64,000 nucleotides of DNA. Source: Batrachochytrium dendrobatidis JAM81 (Eukaryota > Chytridiomycota > Chytridiomycetes > Rhizophydiales). A program made the translations under genes and the position numbers. Each line of letters opens with the position of its first letter. The first letter of the stretch is position 1. The DNA lies in the NCBI RefSeq assembly GCF_000203795.2, contig NW_006281101.1, forward strand, positions 1,389,279-1,453,278. The letters run 5' to 3'. Below are positions 13,499 to 24,956 of the stretch, in pieces. The notes beneath the pieces are model-generated. The model was not told the DNA's origin and made no database searches. It saw only the letters and a list, made by a program, of their open reading frames with translations.

Positions 13499-13903
13499 TT
13501 GCTGTCGTATTTACGTCAAATGGAACACTTTTTTGACTTGATTTTAGAGAATAAACAACGAAATATTCACTGTTTTGGTAGAAATTGATCAGCACAGCGA
13601 CGATGGACTTAAAAACTGATTTTGAGCAGATTATCACACTTTGGACATTACTGTGTAATTGTTGGATTCAACTGTTTAATCTCATTCTTGTATTCTAATC
13701 TCGAATACACTCGCGTTCTAGTTTAAAAGATTGTGTAGCAGAAACACAACAGTTGTTTCCATATCAATTACTAAAATACCAGCCAACTTTAAAACTTAAA
13801 AGACAATGTCAGTAAATAGGATGATACCAATCATTTCATGAGACTGTTGTTTATTATACAGCAACACTCTTGGTGTTCCATTTCACATGAAATACGACTG
13901 TAA
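13499..13903 (+). mobile_element. MITE-like TIR element, copy D
   Basis: The left end (13501-13527) carries a GTCGTATTTACGTCAAATGG-type sequence. The right end (13873-13900) reads GTGTTCCATTTCACATGAA and onward, its imperfect reverse complement. The interior holds repeat copy 2 (13572-13832). There is no coding capacity, so it is non-autonomous. It lies about 100 bp upstream of the PHO81-like start codon. Confidence 0.8.
13572..13832 (+). repeat. 261-bp direct repeat, copy 2
   Basis: The partner of 9560-9820: gap-free, with four mismatches seen. Here the sequence is the core of an element with both terminal inverted repeats, so this copy is the more complete one. Confidence 0.92.
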
Positions 13904-14554
13904 CCAGATCAGCCATTTGAAGTGAATGGACAGCATTTTGAAATTCAATTTCATTTTCAACCAATCACAGCGCGTTCCAGCAATGAATGGCAGACACAGC
14001 CAGTTAAAAAAGCACGTTGGTCAATGAATGGTTGATCTGGATGGAGATGATAAATGGTGATGAATACTGCTTAATGTCATGTCTAGAGTGCATACAATGC
14101 ATCTTTGGACTTTATCCAACTTTGAATCTCCATATTTGTCCATTTTATCTGAATACCATATTGAATCTTAAAGTACGTGTAATTAGCAAGACTCTTGGCA
14201 TGAGTGCAATATGTCAGTTGCAATTGTCGATCACTGCCAACTTTTCCCTACACTCGCTCGAGTATTAACCTTTAATCCGTAGTTAAAGTGGGTTTAGACT
14301 GTACCAACAACTATCTGTGGTTGATACTGAAATGGGTGTTTATCATATTGGTTACTTTTAGTCAATGCATCAATAATGAGTTTGTTCTGTTCATACTAAA
14401 CCAGTTTCTGACTTATTTCTAACCTTGTCATCTTAGATTACTTGTTCCGTCTGATTGCGAATTAAGCACTCCAATTTTGACACCAAACCCGCCTTGGCTG
14501 TCATTTGAAAACCTGACCTTGCGATTTTCAACTCTATTCTGGTGGACATCCCAT

Positions 14555-15664
14555 ATGTCGTCCTCCGTTCCTCACAACCAGCAACAACACCGATGGCAAG
14601 CTTCTACTGCTAATAATCAACATGTTGCTGACTCTGCTCAATCATTCAACTCTGTACCAACTGCAACTCAGTCTGATGCTGTGGTGAATTCTACCCCTGC
14701 TGCAACCTATATCAGTAGCGACTACAATTACTGTCCGCCCGATATCCTTATTCATCTTACTGTATCCATGCTTACAAAATTAGTCACCCACAACGACACT
14801 ATTCCCGTTACGGACCAGAGCCTCACCAGGTTTCATTCACGCTCCCCTCCTGCAATCTCCATTCGGGACTATGTTGTGCGGATTGTACGCTACGCCAATC
14901 TTGAAAAAGCAGTGCTGCTCATTTTACTTATATATATTGATCGTATTTGTGCCAAGCATGAGAGCTTTACCATGTCTTCACTCACTGCTCATAGGTAACA
15001 TTGTTTTTACTTGCTATCCAGACACTGTCATGACAAATGATCCCATTTTCTATAGGGTCCTGAAAGAAATTGATGTCTGTTACACATGACTATCAAGGTC
15101 AATGGGGTTTGCTCATCAACTAAAACTTTTTATTTTAATTCATTTTGAACCCCAGGTTCATTATCGCTGCTGCGTCTGTTGCTAGCAAATCCGTATCCGA
15201 CTTGTATTGCACCAATGGATACTATGCCAAGGTCGGAGGCATTACTCTCCAGGAAATGAATATATTAGAGCTAGAGGTAATTGTTCTGATACCAACTAAA
15301 GCCAAACCATTTGCTGCATTACTAATTCGCTCAGCTAAACTATAACAACCTGTAGATGTGCAAAATGATGAATTGGGAAATGTCTTGCCAAGAAAGTCTT
15401 TTACAAACTTACTTTTATAATCTCGCCAAGTCAAGCGATCTTGTCCTACAGTTTCTTCCTATTCCTCCTATCCATGCTGATGCATTGCCTTGTTCAACAC
15501 CAGCAGCCTGTCCACCATCTTCCACTCCAGCCGATAAAGCATCCACTGCATCACCATGCCTAGTGACTGAATCAACGGCCTTATATCCAACTGTAGCTAC
15601 TCCCAATCGATCACGAAACACCTCGGACGATGGACCTGCTACTCCCTCATCACTTCCCAACTGA
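14555..15664 (+). CDS. PHO80: PHO80-like (PCL family) cyclin
   Basis: Cyclin predicted to pair with a Pho85-type CDK in phosphate sensing. Three exons (14555-14994, 15156-15276, 15356-15664) give 289 residues in frame. After a Gln/Ser/Thr-rich leader of ~65 residues, the cyclin box contains YCPPDILIHLTVSMLTKL, then FHSRSPPAISIRDYVVRI, LLILLIYIDRIC and SSLTAHRFIIAAASVASK (split by intron 1). It ends with GGITLQEMNILELE and MCKMMNWEMSC, joined across intron 2. These blocks are typical of Pho80/Pcl cyclins. The C-terminus (~75 residues) is Pro/Ser/Thr-rich. An in-frame ATG at 14477 would add 26 residues; the later one gives a more usual start. The gene is divergent from the PHO81-like gene and MLH1 starts 260 bp downstream. 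Confidence 0.88.
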
Positions 15665-15923
15665 AAATACTTGAAGAACTTCCAGTCTCGATCTCGGATG
15701 CTCAAGGATGTTTTCTTACCACTATTCTATACTTCATCTGTGCATCAGTGATCAGAGCAGCTCTCTATTCTCGCCTATGTGTGGGTGGGCTGAATCAAGA
15801 TGTGAATAAACCCAACATGTATCGATGTATTTGTTTCCGATTCTATTGTCTGTATTGATGGCTTGAGTGTTACTATCTAAAGAATTGGTTTGGAAATTCT
15901 TGTCTAATTTCTGGACAATCGCC

Positions 15924-18900
15924 ATGTCAGCGTCCAACACCAACCCTCGCATTAAGCGACTGGATGAAGTCACTGTAAATCGGATCGCAGCTGGAGAGGT
16001 TGGTTTGAAATACTTGCCATCATTGCATTCACTTTTTCGTTAGTTTGGCTTTTGTGCTCCTTAAACCTACTCATGCCGAGTGATCTTTGAAATAAACCTA
16101 CTCTTGATATCCAACTCTTTAATCCTCAACTAGATTATTCATCGTCCAGCCAATGCACTCAAGGAGCTTCTTGAAAACTCTCTTGATGCAGGATCCACCG
16201 CCATTCAAATCATACTTAAAGAAGGTGGGCTCAAGCTTCTGCAGATCCAAGACAATGGTCATGGTATCAACAAGGACGACCTGTCCATTGTATGTGAACG
16301 ATTCACTACTTCAAAACTGTCCAAATATGAAGATTTGAATAAAATTGCTACGTATGGGTTTCGAGGAGAAGCATTGGCGAGTATTAGTCATATTGCTCAT
16401 TTGAGTATTACCACCAGGACTGTAGATTCGTTTTGCTCTTGGAGGTAATGCGTCATGAAATACTCAAACTACTGATGGGCTGGTTAATCTAATCTGTTGA
16501 TTGTAATGTATTAGAGCATGCTATTCAGATGGGAAACTTGTTTCTGCTAAACCAGGCGGATCTGTTGATCCTAAACCATGTGCTGGAAATGTTGGTACTT
16601 TAATATCTGTAAGCACATGATTCTATACGATCAGCATGCATGTTCTGTTTGCATCGCTTTTTACACATGAAATGGCTTAATATAGGCGGAAGATTTATTC
16701 CATAATGTGCCCATTCGACGCAAATCACTCAACAACACAAATGAAGAGTATAATCGAGTGCTGGAAGTTGTTCAGCGCTATGCTATTCATAATAACAATG
16801 TCAGCTTTACATGTAAAAAGGTAATATTTGCTATTACTGCAAAATTATTTAGAATACACTGCACTTTTAATAGAGGATTGGCTGATTGCTTATTTAATGC
16901 ATTGGTTTTTGAATTACCAATACATTTTTATTAGCAAAATGCCCAAATATCAGACTTGCAAACTCCATCAAGTGCATCTAAACTGGACAACATTCGTACT
17001 GTCTTTGGAAATACAGTTGCTCGCGAATTGTTGGAATTTACAGTAGATTCGGCTAGATGGGAATTCAAAGCTTCAGGATATATCTCGAATGCCAACTTTA
17101 ACATGAAAAAGTTTCATTTGCTACTATTTATCAATCGTATGTATTGCTCAGCCTTTTGCTTTAATCCCAGCTACTCAAAACAGTACTCATATTTTGCTAT
17201 TGATTAGATCGACTGGTTGAAAATCACAATATCAAAAAGTCGCTTGAAGCACTCTACTCCAAATATCTCCCAAAGCGTACACATCCATTTGCCTATATCA
17301 GCTTGGAAATTAAACCTCAAAATTTAGACGTGAATGTGCATCCAACCAAGCGGATTGTTCAATTTTTGCATGAAGATAGTATTATTGAAGTGCTATGTGA
17401 TGCTGCTGATTCACTTTTAGCCGAAGCGAATAATTCACGTGTATATTATATGCAAGCAAGTATTGAATTGATGGCATTTTTAATCCGATACTGATACTTG
17501 AATGTATTAACTGTAATGTGGATTATGGGTTTAGACAACACTTAATGTAGGAGTGCCGACATTTTCCAATGATCTTGCTAGTCAATCATCTCTTGGGAAA
17601 GCCCTTGGTGTCAATCAACCTGTTCTATCAGCCTGCAGTGAAACAGTACCAACACTAACTACGCCATCTAAACCTCAAGGTTTGGGTTGCATATTCACCT
17701 GCTTTTATATTTCAAACATTGACTGGCTCAACTAATATTTTTGAAATATTTTGAAAATGGGATACAATGTTGAAAGAATCAAAGCGTCCACCAGAGCACA
17801 AGTTTGTTCGAACAGACAATCGCGTACGTACACTTGACGAGTATATTCAACATACCCCATCTGGTATTTTGGAATCTGCTGGATCAAGCCAAAAAGCATC
17901 AGAATTCGGGGATGATGTACCTTTATCACATGATTTAGCCTTGTCATTTTCAAAGCGGCCTAAACTGAATCCAACTTCAAATAGTGGAGCAGCTTATCGG
18001 TCTGATACCGCGTTGACTGAGGCGGATAGTCATCTCAATAAATGCACGACAGTTGAAGTACAGGACAGTATCGAATCCGCCAGTGATGATGCATTTGAAA
18101 ATACGCCATTGATACAACTTCAACAAGACAAAAAAGTCAAGCAGTCATTTTCAACCTCATCCAACTCAAATGCTTTAATCAGTTCATCGTTCGATATTGC
18201 TGCTTCTAAAATAAATCTATCAGGCAGTACAGACAAAGTGGATAGAACACGTACGGATGCTGCTGGAAATGATGAGACTGATATGTCCATCACTAGCCAA
18301 AAAGAAGTACCAATACCTGATCGTCAATTTGTTGATGTACGGCTTACCAGTGTTTTAGAACTTCGGAATGAGGTTATTGAAACAGAGCACAAATGTAGGT
18401 AACATATGCTCTACGAGTGATGGCAATTGATAAAAGTGACTAATCTTTATTTTCAGCTGTGACAGAGTTGTTTCACGAACATACATTTGTTGGATGTGTA
18501 AATGATACATTGGCTCTTATCCAACATCACACTAAACTGTATCTTATCAATTATCAAGAGATCAGGCAAGTTGCTGCTTGATATATGGCAATCTTGCTGT
18601 GATGTATCTATTTGCTCTTATTGATAGTAATTTGCTTGAACAAATGTTGTACTAATTTAAACCATACGATTTTTGATTATAAACTTAGTCGCGAGCTTTT
18701 TTATCAACTTGTTCTTCGAGGCTTTTCAAACTTTGGATCAATCCACCTTGATACTCCACTATCGCTTACTGAGCTTGCGCTGATAGCTTTGGATGAAGGA
18801 GACTGCTGGGACGATTCGATGCTTTCTAAATCTGATATTGCTGCCAATGTTGCCGATACACTTTGTTTACAACGCGAGATGCTTCAAGAATACTTTTCCA

Positions 18901-19349
18901 TTGGCATTAGCTTGGATGGGTGTTTGGTGTCACTTCCAGTACTAATGCGTGGTGAATATTTGCCAAATTTAGATTATCTCCCCGAGTTCATTTTGCGCTT
19001 GGGTGGGCATGTGTCATGGGATGCAGAAAAAGCATGTTTCAAATCCATTGCAGAAGAAATATCGGTGTTTTACAGTGTAAAAGCTCCTTTTGTAGATCAA
19101 CAGGCTGATCATTCTAAAAGTACTTTGGACAACAAGACTGAACATGATGCACCAGTAGTGCATACACTCACAGCCATGTTTCATTCATCAACAGATTCAC
19201 ATATGGTGCAACATCGACACATGATTGAGCATGTGCTGTTTCCAGCAATTAAACGATACTTGATTGGTACAAAACGGTTTCTGAACGAAAAACTTTTATC
19301 CCAAATCGCCGATTTGCCTGACCTGTATCGTATTTTTGAGCGATGCTGA
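15924..19349 (+). CDS. MLH1: DNA mismatch repair protein MLH1
   Basis: MutL-family ATPase that links mismatch recognition to strand incision, as a heterodimer with PMS1, in the nucleus. Ten exons (15924-15998, 16134-16444, 16515-16608, 16686-16820, 16935-17136, 17208-17440, 17535-17679, 17777-18394, 18457-18565, 18689-19349) sum to 860 residues in frame. The GHKL ATPase motifs are intact: [18 protein letters not shown] and [13 protein letters not shown]. The transducer region includes [15 protein letters not shown] Ser/Asp-rich linker (~exons 7-8) separates it from the C-terminal dimerisation domain ([17 protein letters not shown]...). The protein ends FERC, the conserved MLH1 C-terminus. Intron 9 begins GC (AG|GCAAGT), required to keep frame. 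Identification is very secure; the splice site before exon 8 is the least certain. Confidence 0.95.
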
Positions 19350-19795
19350 TTTCATTTCAAACTTAATATTATGTATTACATCGATTACTTTTGATTTGAT
19401 TTGGAGTTGATTATTTAAAATACAACATTGCATAACTGGACATAGTAATAAGCATTTTAGATATTGGACTGATTGGTCTTGCGTGTCAAATGCATTCATA
19501 TCTCAATGGGCTATGCAACTTGATGCAGATGTTTAGCGACATTGTAAAAATCAATTTGTATTTTTTATCATTGCTGCATTGTATTAATCTGATTATCAAA
19601 TATATATTTGGCTCAGGCAAAAAATGATGGAAACTATTTACGCCAATCGTCTGTCTGTTTCCAACTCCAGTATATCATTGAGATATAGTAGACATTCTCC
19701 AACTTTCATTACTGAAAATAGCTATAATAATCCAAACAACGCACATTATACTTTTAGTCATGAGTACATACATCTAAATAGGACTGATGTATTGT
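19350..19795. other. Convergent 3' intergenic region, MLH1 / SPEF1
   Basis: 446 bp between two converging genes. It is AT-rich and I see no gene or repeat beyond simple T/A-rich runs; it presumably holds both polyadenylation signals. Confidence 0.5.
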
Positions 19796-21600
19796 TTAGT
19801 TTTTTGTCAACTTTTGTATTTGTTGTTCTTTTAGCATCAACAATTGCTCGAGTTTTGATACCTTGAGTTGTAAGATCTACTCCAAAAACAAAAACCAAAT
19901 GAGTGACACGCCACATTTAAAAGTGTTGGCCAATTTTTTGGTTGGTAATTATACATGTGTACATAATATATTGCCTACATTGATTGTATCCTGCAAGTCA
20001 ATGATCAATTCTTTGTCGTGTTGTTCGGGTCGAATAGATGGCAATTTAGGCATTACAGAACTATCGGGTTGCAGAGTTGCAGGATTTTGATGATGTTGAT
20101 GGATGGCTTTACTAGATATATTTTGTGTTGGTTGATGTGGACTGAATGCAATGGTGGAAGATCGACGCGACTGCATTGTTGTATTGGGTTGACTTTGCGT
20201 AGTATAGTATGAACCCGTTGACTGAATTTGGTTTATAGACTGAGGTGCTGAACACGACAAATCAATGTGTGCATGACTGTGATGGTTTGAATGCTGTGAC
20301 TGAGCTAGATGCTGGTTTGGATTTGCCAAAGATGCACGACGATTCAAAAGCAATGGTTGATGAACTACTTTGCATTTTGATACAAGACCAATTAGTATCA
20401 AATTGACTAGTCTTTAATTATTTCAACTCGGCTAAATTATCAAGTTTGATCCGTGTCATTCACCTTGTCCACTCACTGTTGTAGTGTTGCCCTCGGCAGC
20501 TATTTTGTGTGACATATTGCTACCTTGGCTTGTCCAAATTTGATTCTGGACATTTTCTTGAGGATCCATAGACTGTGTAGCAGACAGGGGATGATTGGAA
20601 ACCACATGCGAATGCTGAGCACTTTCCGTAGTCGAGCAGTACAATGAATTCGCCATGTGTGTAAAAGGGCTCGCTTTGGCCAATTGTGAATGTTCTAAAA
20701 TGTCAAGTTTTAAACCTGAATTAGTTGCTAAACATCCATTTCAACTATCCAACAACAATCTTGCTAATAAACAAATGGTCATACCAGAATGATTAGACTC
20801 GTGAGAAATTGATCCAGTAGGAGATGCATTACTTTTAGCGGATTGCTTACTCAAATACCTATCGATCTGCATTAATTTAAAAATTAGTTTATTCAGCTTG
20901 ATGGAATCAATGTGTTTTGTTTCAAATTAAACAATTCATCAACATGCCATGCAATAATTGTAAATCTTACCTTTTGGCGCAGCTCATATAATATATACTC
21001 GACGTATCCCGGCTTATTGCTAACAATGCACTGAATAATTTCATCATTTGTCGAATATCCAAGTCGGCGAAATACTTTTTCTGATTATAATCAAGAGTAG
21101 TTTGAATAAAAATACACTAATTAGCACTTGTAAATTCAAACTTGGAGGAAACAGTGTCAAGCAAGACCAATACATCAAGTATGGAATGGTGGAACAACTT
21201 ACGATTGAGTGTTGTCCAATTGTATATTTTCTGTGATACAGAGTTTGCAGGCGAGAAATTATGCAAGTCGACCAGCTTTGGTATAAAATATTTGACAACC
21301 TCGGCGCATGCAACTATATGCCACAAGTTTATTAGTACAATTTCAAGATTTTAGTATGCTAAACATTTACTTGAGCAAGTTTTAATCGAGTCTAATGCAT
21401 CTGGTCATCAACAGACGCGAACTCGATGTCATCTCGCCAACATCTGAAAAAGGTACACCATTTATATTCCAGTATAAGTGTATTGAAGTCTTACCACCGT
21501 CACTAAAGTCTCGAGATATATTCTTTTTTGGTCGTGATAAGTGAATGTTGTCAATCCAGGTATAGAGAGACTGAATGTCTTCTTCTCCCAACTCGTGCAT
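19796..21600 (-). CDS. SPEF1: SPEF1/CLAMP flagellar calponin-homology protein
   Basis: Microtubule-binding axonemal protein (sperm flagellar protein 1). In animals it bundles microtubules in the ciliary central apparatus and tip. Seven exons (21600-21495, 21313-21203, 21080-20971, 20866-20785, 20694-20464, 20406-19979, 19876-19796) give 382 residues in frame. The N-terminal CH_2 domain (~1-110) reads LYTWIDNIHLSRPKKNISRD, then AEVVKYFIPKLVDLHNFSPA and YNWTTLNRK, the family signature. The middle (~130-340) is a Ser/Gln/His-rich low-complexity linker. The last exon encodes a leucine-rich coiled coil (LQLKVSKLEQLLMLKEQQ), matching the conserved SPEF1 C-terminus. It is strong evidence that the organism builds a flagellum. 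Confidence 0.93.
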
Positions 21601-21870
21601 TGGTTTTACGTATTGTCAATATGGGCAGCGTTGATGTATTTGGCGTCTAGTGAAAATAAAGTTCAACTGTCGATATTCAAACCGTTTTGCCATCAATCAC
21701 GCGTTGGAAAGAAAGGCTATTTCAATTATAGATCAAGCCTATTCATGTTTAATCCAGATTGGCGTAAAGCCACGATATGTTGTATGAAATGTAGAGTATA
21801 AGGCGGCAATAAAACATTCATTTTTAAACCAACACATGCACTTATTCACCACACTGTTTGGCTGTTTAAT

Positions 21871-23644
21871 TTAATCTCGCGACGATGTAACAGCAATCAA
21901 GGCAGCACCAAGTCCAGATCCATCATGGGCTTGCTCCAGAATAATATTTTCAGCATTCAATCCCAAGATTTCGCGAAGAGCATCACGCATACGACTTCCA
22001 AAATGAGGGTATTGCCCAAACAGTGAGCCATCAATTGCAACAATGCATCCATTGAGACGATTGGTTTTTGTAACAATTGCAGCAATTCCTGCTGCACTTA
22101 GCCGAGCTGCACGAGTACCTACGATTTCGCATACATGTTTAATCAACATTCTGTCTCTTGAAGTTGTATTGTTTATATCAAGGAGATCCGATAAAAGTTG
22201 CTTGACATCGAGTAGATCCGCAGAATGGTCACTAATTGGCAACAATAGAATGTGAGCAGTCAATTAGAAATAATGTAGAATGCGGATTCGTGGCATTGAT
22301 GCAAGAACATACCGTTCAATCCTAGACATGAATGCAGTCTCGAAAGCATATGGTGTGGCCAACTTTTTGGACAGTTTTCCATCAAACAGCTCACCATCAG
22401 TGACAAAGTCGACAAGAATATATCGAACAATTTCACCAAGGTAAAGTCCAGAAATCATCTTTTCAAATATTTGAATGCCATGGTTGCTAGTATTTTTATC
22501 AACGAGTATATCGTATTTGGATCTGGGCATATCTGCATCATTGAACGCACCCCACTCGGTATTAACGATCATCTCGTCAGATCCTTCATTAAAACCACCC
22601 CATTTACCAATTTCGGAGATTTTCTCAACATAGGCAGCATTTGTACCCGTTCCAAAAATCACACCAATATGTGTTTCTGGGCGTGTGTATGCATGGGAGA
22701 TCAGAGTGCCAACTGTATCATTGACTAAAGCGGTAACGTGCGCATTAATTTGATTGCGATCCAAAGCGTTTTGGAGAAGTTTGACGACATCCACACCAAC
22801 TACTCCAGTGGCAGAAAACCCTTTGTTCCAATACATTAAATCACCTAAACCAAGAAAAAATGTCAAACATTAGACAGGGTCAACGATAGTACAATTTAAA
22901 GCAAACATATTGGTAGTATAATGCGCTACCTTGATCAAGAGCAGTTTGTTTAACAGGAAACGAAAATGTAAATCCGAGTTTTATACTTTTGGATAAGTCA
23001 CTAGACTCTCTCTTTACTTTCAAGCCTTCTAACTTAAGATGGTCTTTTTGCTCATCCAGAAATTCTGCGACACATTTGGCAATGAAATCAAACAAGGCAA
23101 GTCCTGTATGATTTTTGAGATCGTGGCTAATGACGTATTTGCGCTGTACCATGCGTGTACCACCATTTCCATTCATAGTAACAAGACATACGCGAAAATT
23201 TGAGCCGCCTAGATCCAATGCAAGTACAGTGCCAGTCTCAGTGCCATTGGGTCGATTGACCACATGGGATGGAATCATGGGGAGTCCTTGGCCATCTTCG
23301 GCCAAGCCTGCTTTGAATGATTTTACCATAGCAGCAACAATCATACTGAGCGATTGGGTTGACAAAGTAAGCTCAGCACATATTTGAGAAAATAGGGCGT
23401 CTGTTCCCGCAGCTGAGGAAGCATAGCCTTTCAAATTTCCGCCAGATTCCATAAATGCCTTGAAATTGTCATTCACAGAAAGATGACGCAGCATAGTTTT
23501 TGCTGGCACCTGGTTCTTACTCGGACGGCTGCGACGAAAACTCAATAGTTGTGATTGAACAATCATCTGAACTGCAACTGATAGCACAATACCAGAAAGC
23601 AATCCTCCGATGTATAATTGACTCATTACTGTTAAGCAACTCAA
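21871..23644 (-). CDS. HXK: Hexokinase with an N-terminal hydrophobic segment
   Basis: ATP-dependent hexose phosphorylation, first step of glycolysis. Three exons (23644-22930, 22844-22313, 22231-21871) give 535 residues in frame, or 529 from the second Met. Recognisable motifs are LALDLGGSNFRVCLV (phosphate-1; usual Thr is Ser), LGFTFSFPVKQTALDQG with YWNKGF (sugar binding), LVNDTVGTL (catalytic Asp), IFGTGTNAAYVEKI, NTEWGAF, FEKMISGLYLGEI and HDGSGLGAALIA (adenosine binding). Residues ~8-28 form a continuous hydrophobic stretch (YIGGLLSGIVLSVAVQMIV) followed by RRSRPSK, which looks like a signal anchor or outer-membrane anchor. That is unusual for fungal hexokinases, which are normally soluble. 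Residue length is otherwise slightly above the ~480-500 norm because of this extension. Confidence 0.95.
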
Positions 23645-24956
23645 TATGTTTCAAAAGCGATTGTAATAGTGGATACTTGAAAAAGCTAAAGCCGCTAATG
23701 GATTTATGAGCCGATGATATAAATATTGTAAATAGCGGGAATAAAAATCAGCATCATATTTAAAATTCAAGTATTGAGTTGAGAAGCAAAGGGCGATTGA
23801 ATGATTGACATGACAATAAGACTCAATGATTGACATGAATGGACAATCGGGTGATCAATATGAGATTTGAATGATCTACAACTTTAACGACATTTAAAAC
23901 GTACATTGTCACCAGTCATGATCTTAATGTTATTCAAGACATCAAATGACGGACAAGTCAATACATAGCAACCCCTGGTCGATGCAGGAATGTCAAAGTG
24001 TATGGTATATGCAAGCAGACAAAAGGGAATTCAAACACATTTGATAATTTCAAGATGATTTCAAGATGATTTTACATTAGTTATACTCCACAATGAGCGA
24101 ATGAAGATTCGTTGATCTTTGGTCAAATCAAACTCTCGACTCGCCAGTAAAGTGCTTTAAATGATCATAAACGATCTTTCAGTCTGGGTTGGTCAACTGA
24201 TGCAATTTTGAACTTGAACAACTCAGCATGAAGGCGGTTGGTTCTGTGCAAGGCAAACATGGTGATTTTAGTATTGCTTCAAGAAATGCTTTTATTGCCG
24301 TATTCATGTAAAATGGAACTTTTTTGTATTGATCTAGCATTGACCATCTCTGCTTTGGGTTAGCCAATGGCTAAATATTTACTGTTTTTCTATTAGAAAT
24401 TGTCGATTCTTCAAAACACAACACTCGTCATATAAACCCAAACTATAGTTTTAAACAGAGATTGTTGATTTTTAAAAGAACCATGCACTGAAACCCATAT
24501 ATTGGGCTTGACTGTTACATTAACAGCTCTACAAACTCATCTCTGTATTCTAAACACTCATATATTCGCGCTCTATTGCGAGAGAACAGGATCGCATATC
24601 AGGAATGCAATTGTTTTCATGCCATCACCAGTGTTTAGGTGAAAGAAAGTTGGTTTTAAACAAGTGTTGAGGATTGAAGAGTTGTGAATGCTGCTTTGAA
24701 CATTTGTTTGGTTGTTTTTACAAAAATGAGCAGAGGCCAATGCGACCTTTTCAAGAGTTCAGAGGACAGCGGTTTTCAGTAAATATGGTATAAATTACCA
24801 TGTCATGAGACTAGCTGTTTATCATATGTTTTGGCTCCCTTATTTAGTGTTCCATTTGACGTGAATACGGCTAATACTTGCATAGTATCGACTTGCTGTG
24901 CACTTTGATCAAAGCAATCATATTAATTTAATGCTCAATTTCATGCAATGTTATAG
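23645..24956. other. Divergent intergenic region with TIR element A
   Basis: Lies between the hexokinase and AAA-protein 5' ends. It contains element A (24295-24873) and short tandem duplications such as TTCAAGATGATT (about 24050-24072). The missing first exon of the AAA gene must be here, upstream of or inside element A; I could not pick it with confidence. Confidence 0.5.
24295..24873 (+). mobile_element. MITE-like TIR element, copy A
   Basis: The left terminus at 24297-24319 begins GCCGTATTCATGTAAAATGG. The right terminus at 24849-24871 is its reverse complement with two differences over 23 bp. Flanking TA dinucleotides on both sides suggest a TA target site. The interior shows diverged copies of motifs seen in elements C and D (for example ATTCTAAACACTC... 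and TATTCGCGCTCTA). There is no open reading frame of note. Confidence 0.8.

Larger units (their letters stand above)
13403..14554. other. Divergent intergenic region, PHO81-like / PHO80-like
   Basis: Shared upstream region of two divergent genes. A complete TIR element (13499-13903) occupies its left part. The rest (13904-14554) should hold the cyclin promoter. An 83-codon open frame at 14017-14268 has no recognisable features and is probably chance. Confidence 0.6.

Noticed and set aside
14017..14268. 83-codon open frame in the PHO81-PHO80 intergenic region
   Set aside because: No recognisable features; lies next to TIR element D and is probably chance.
24179..24367. Minus-strand open frame overlapping the left end of element A
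   Set aside because: It runs across the element boundary and shows no domain; not a gene.
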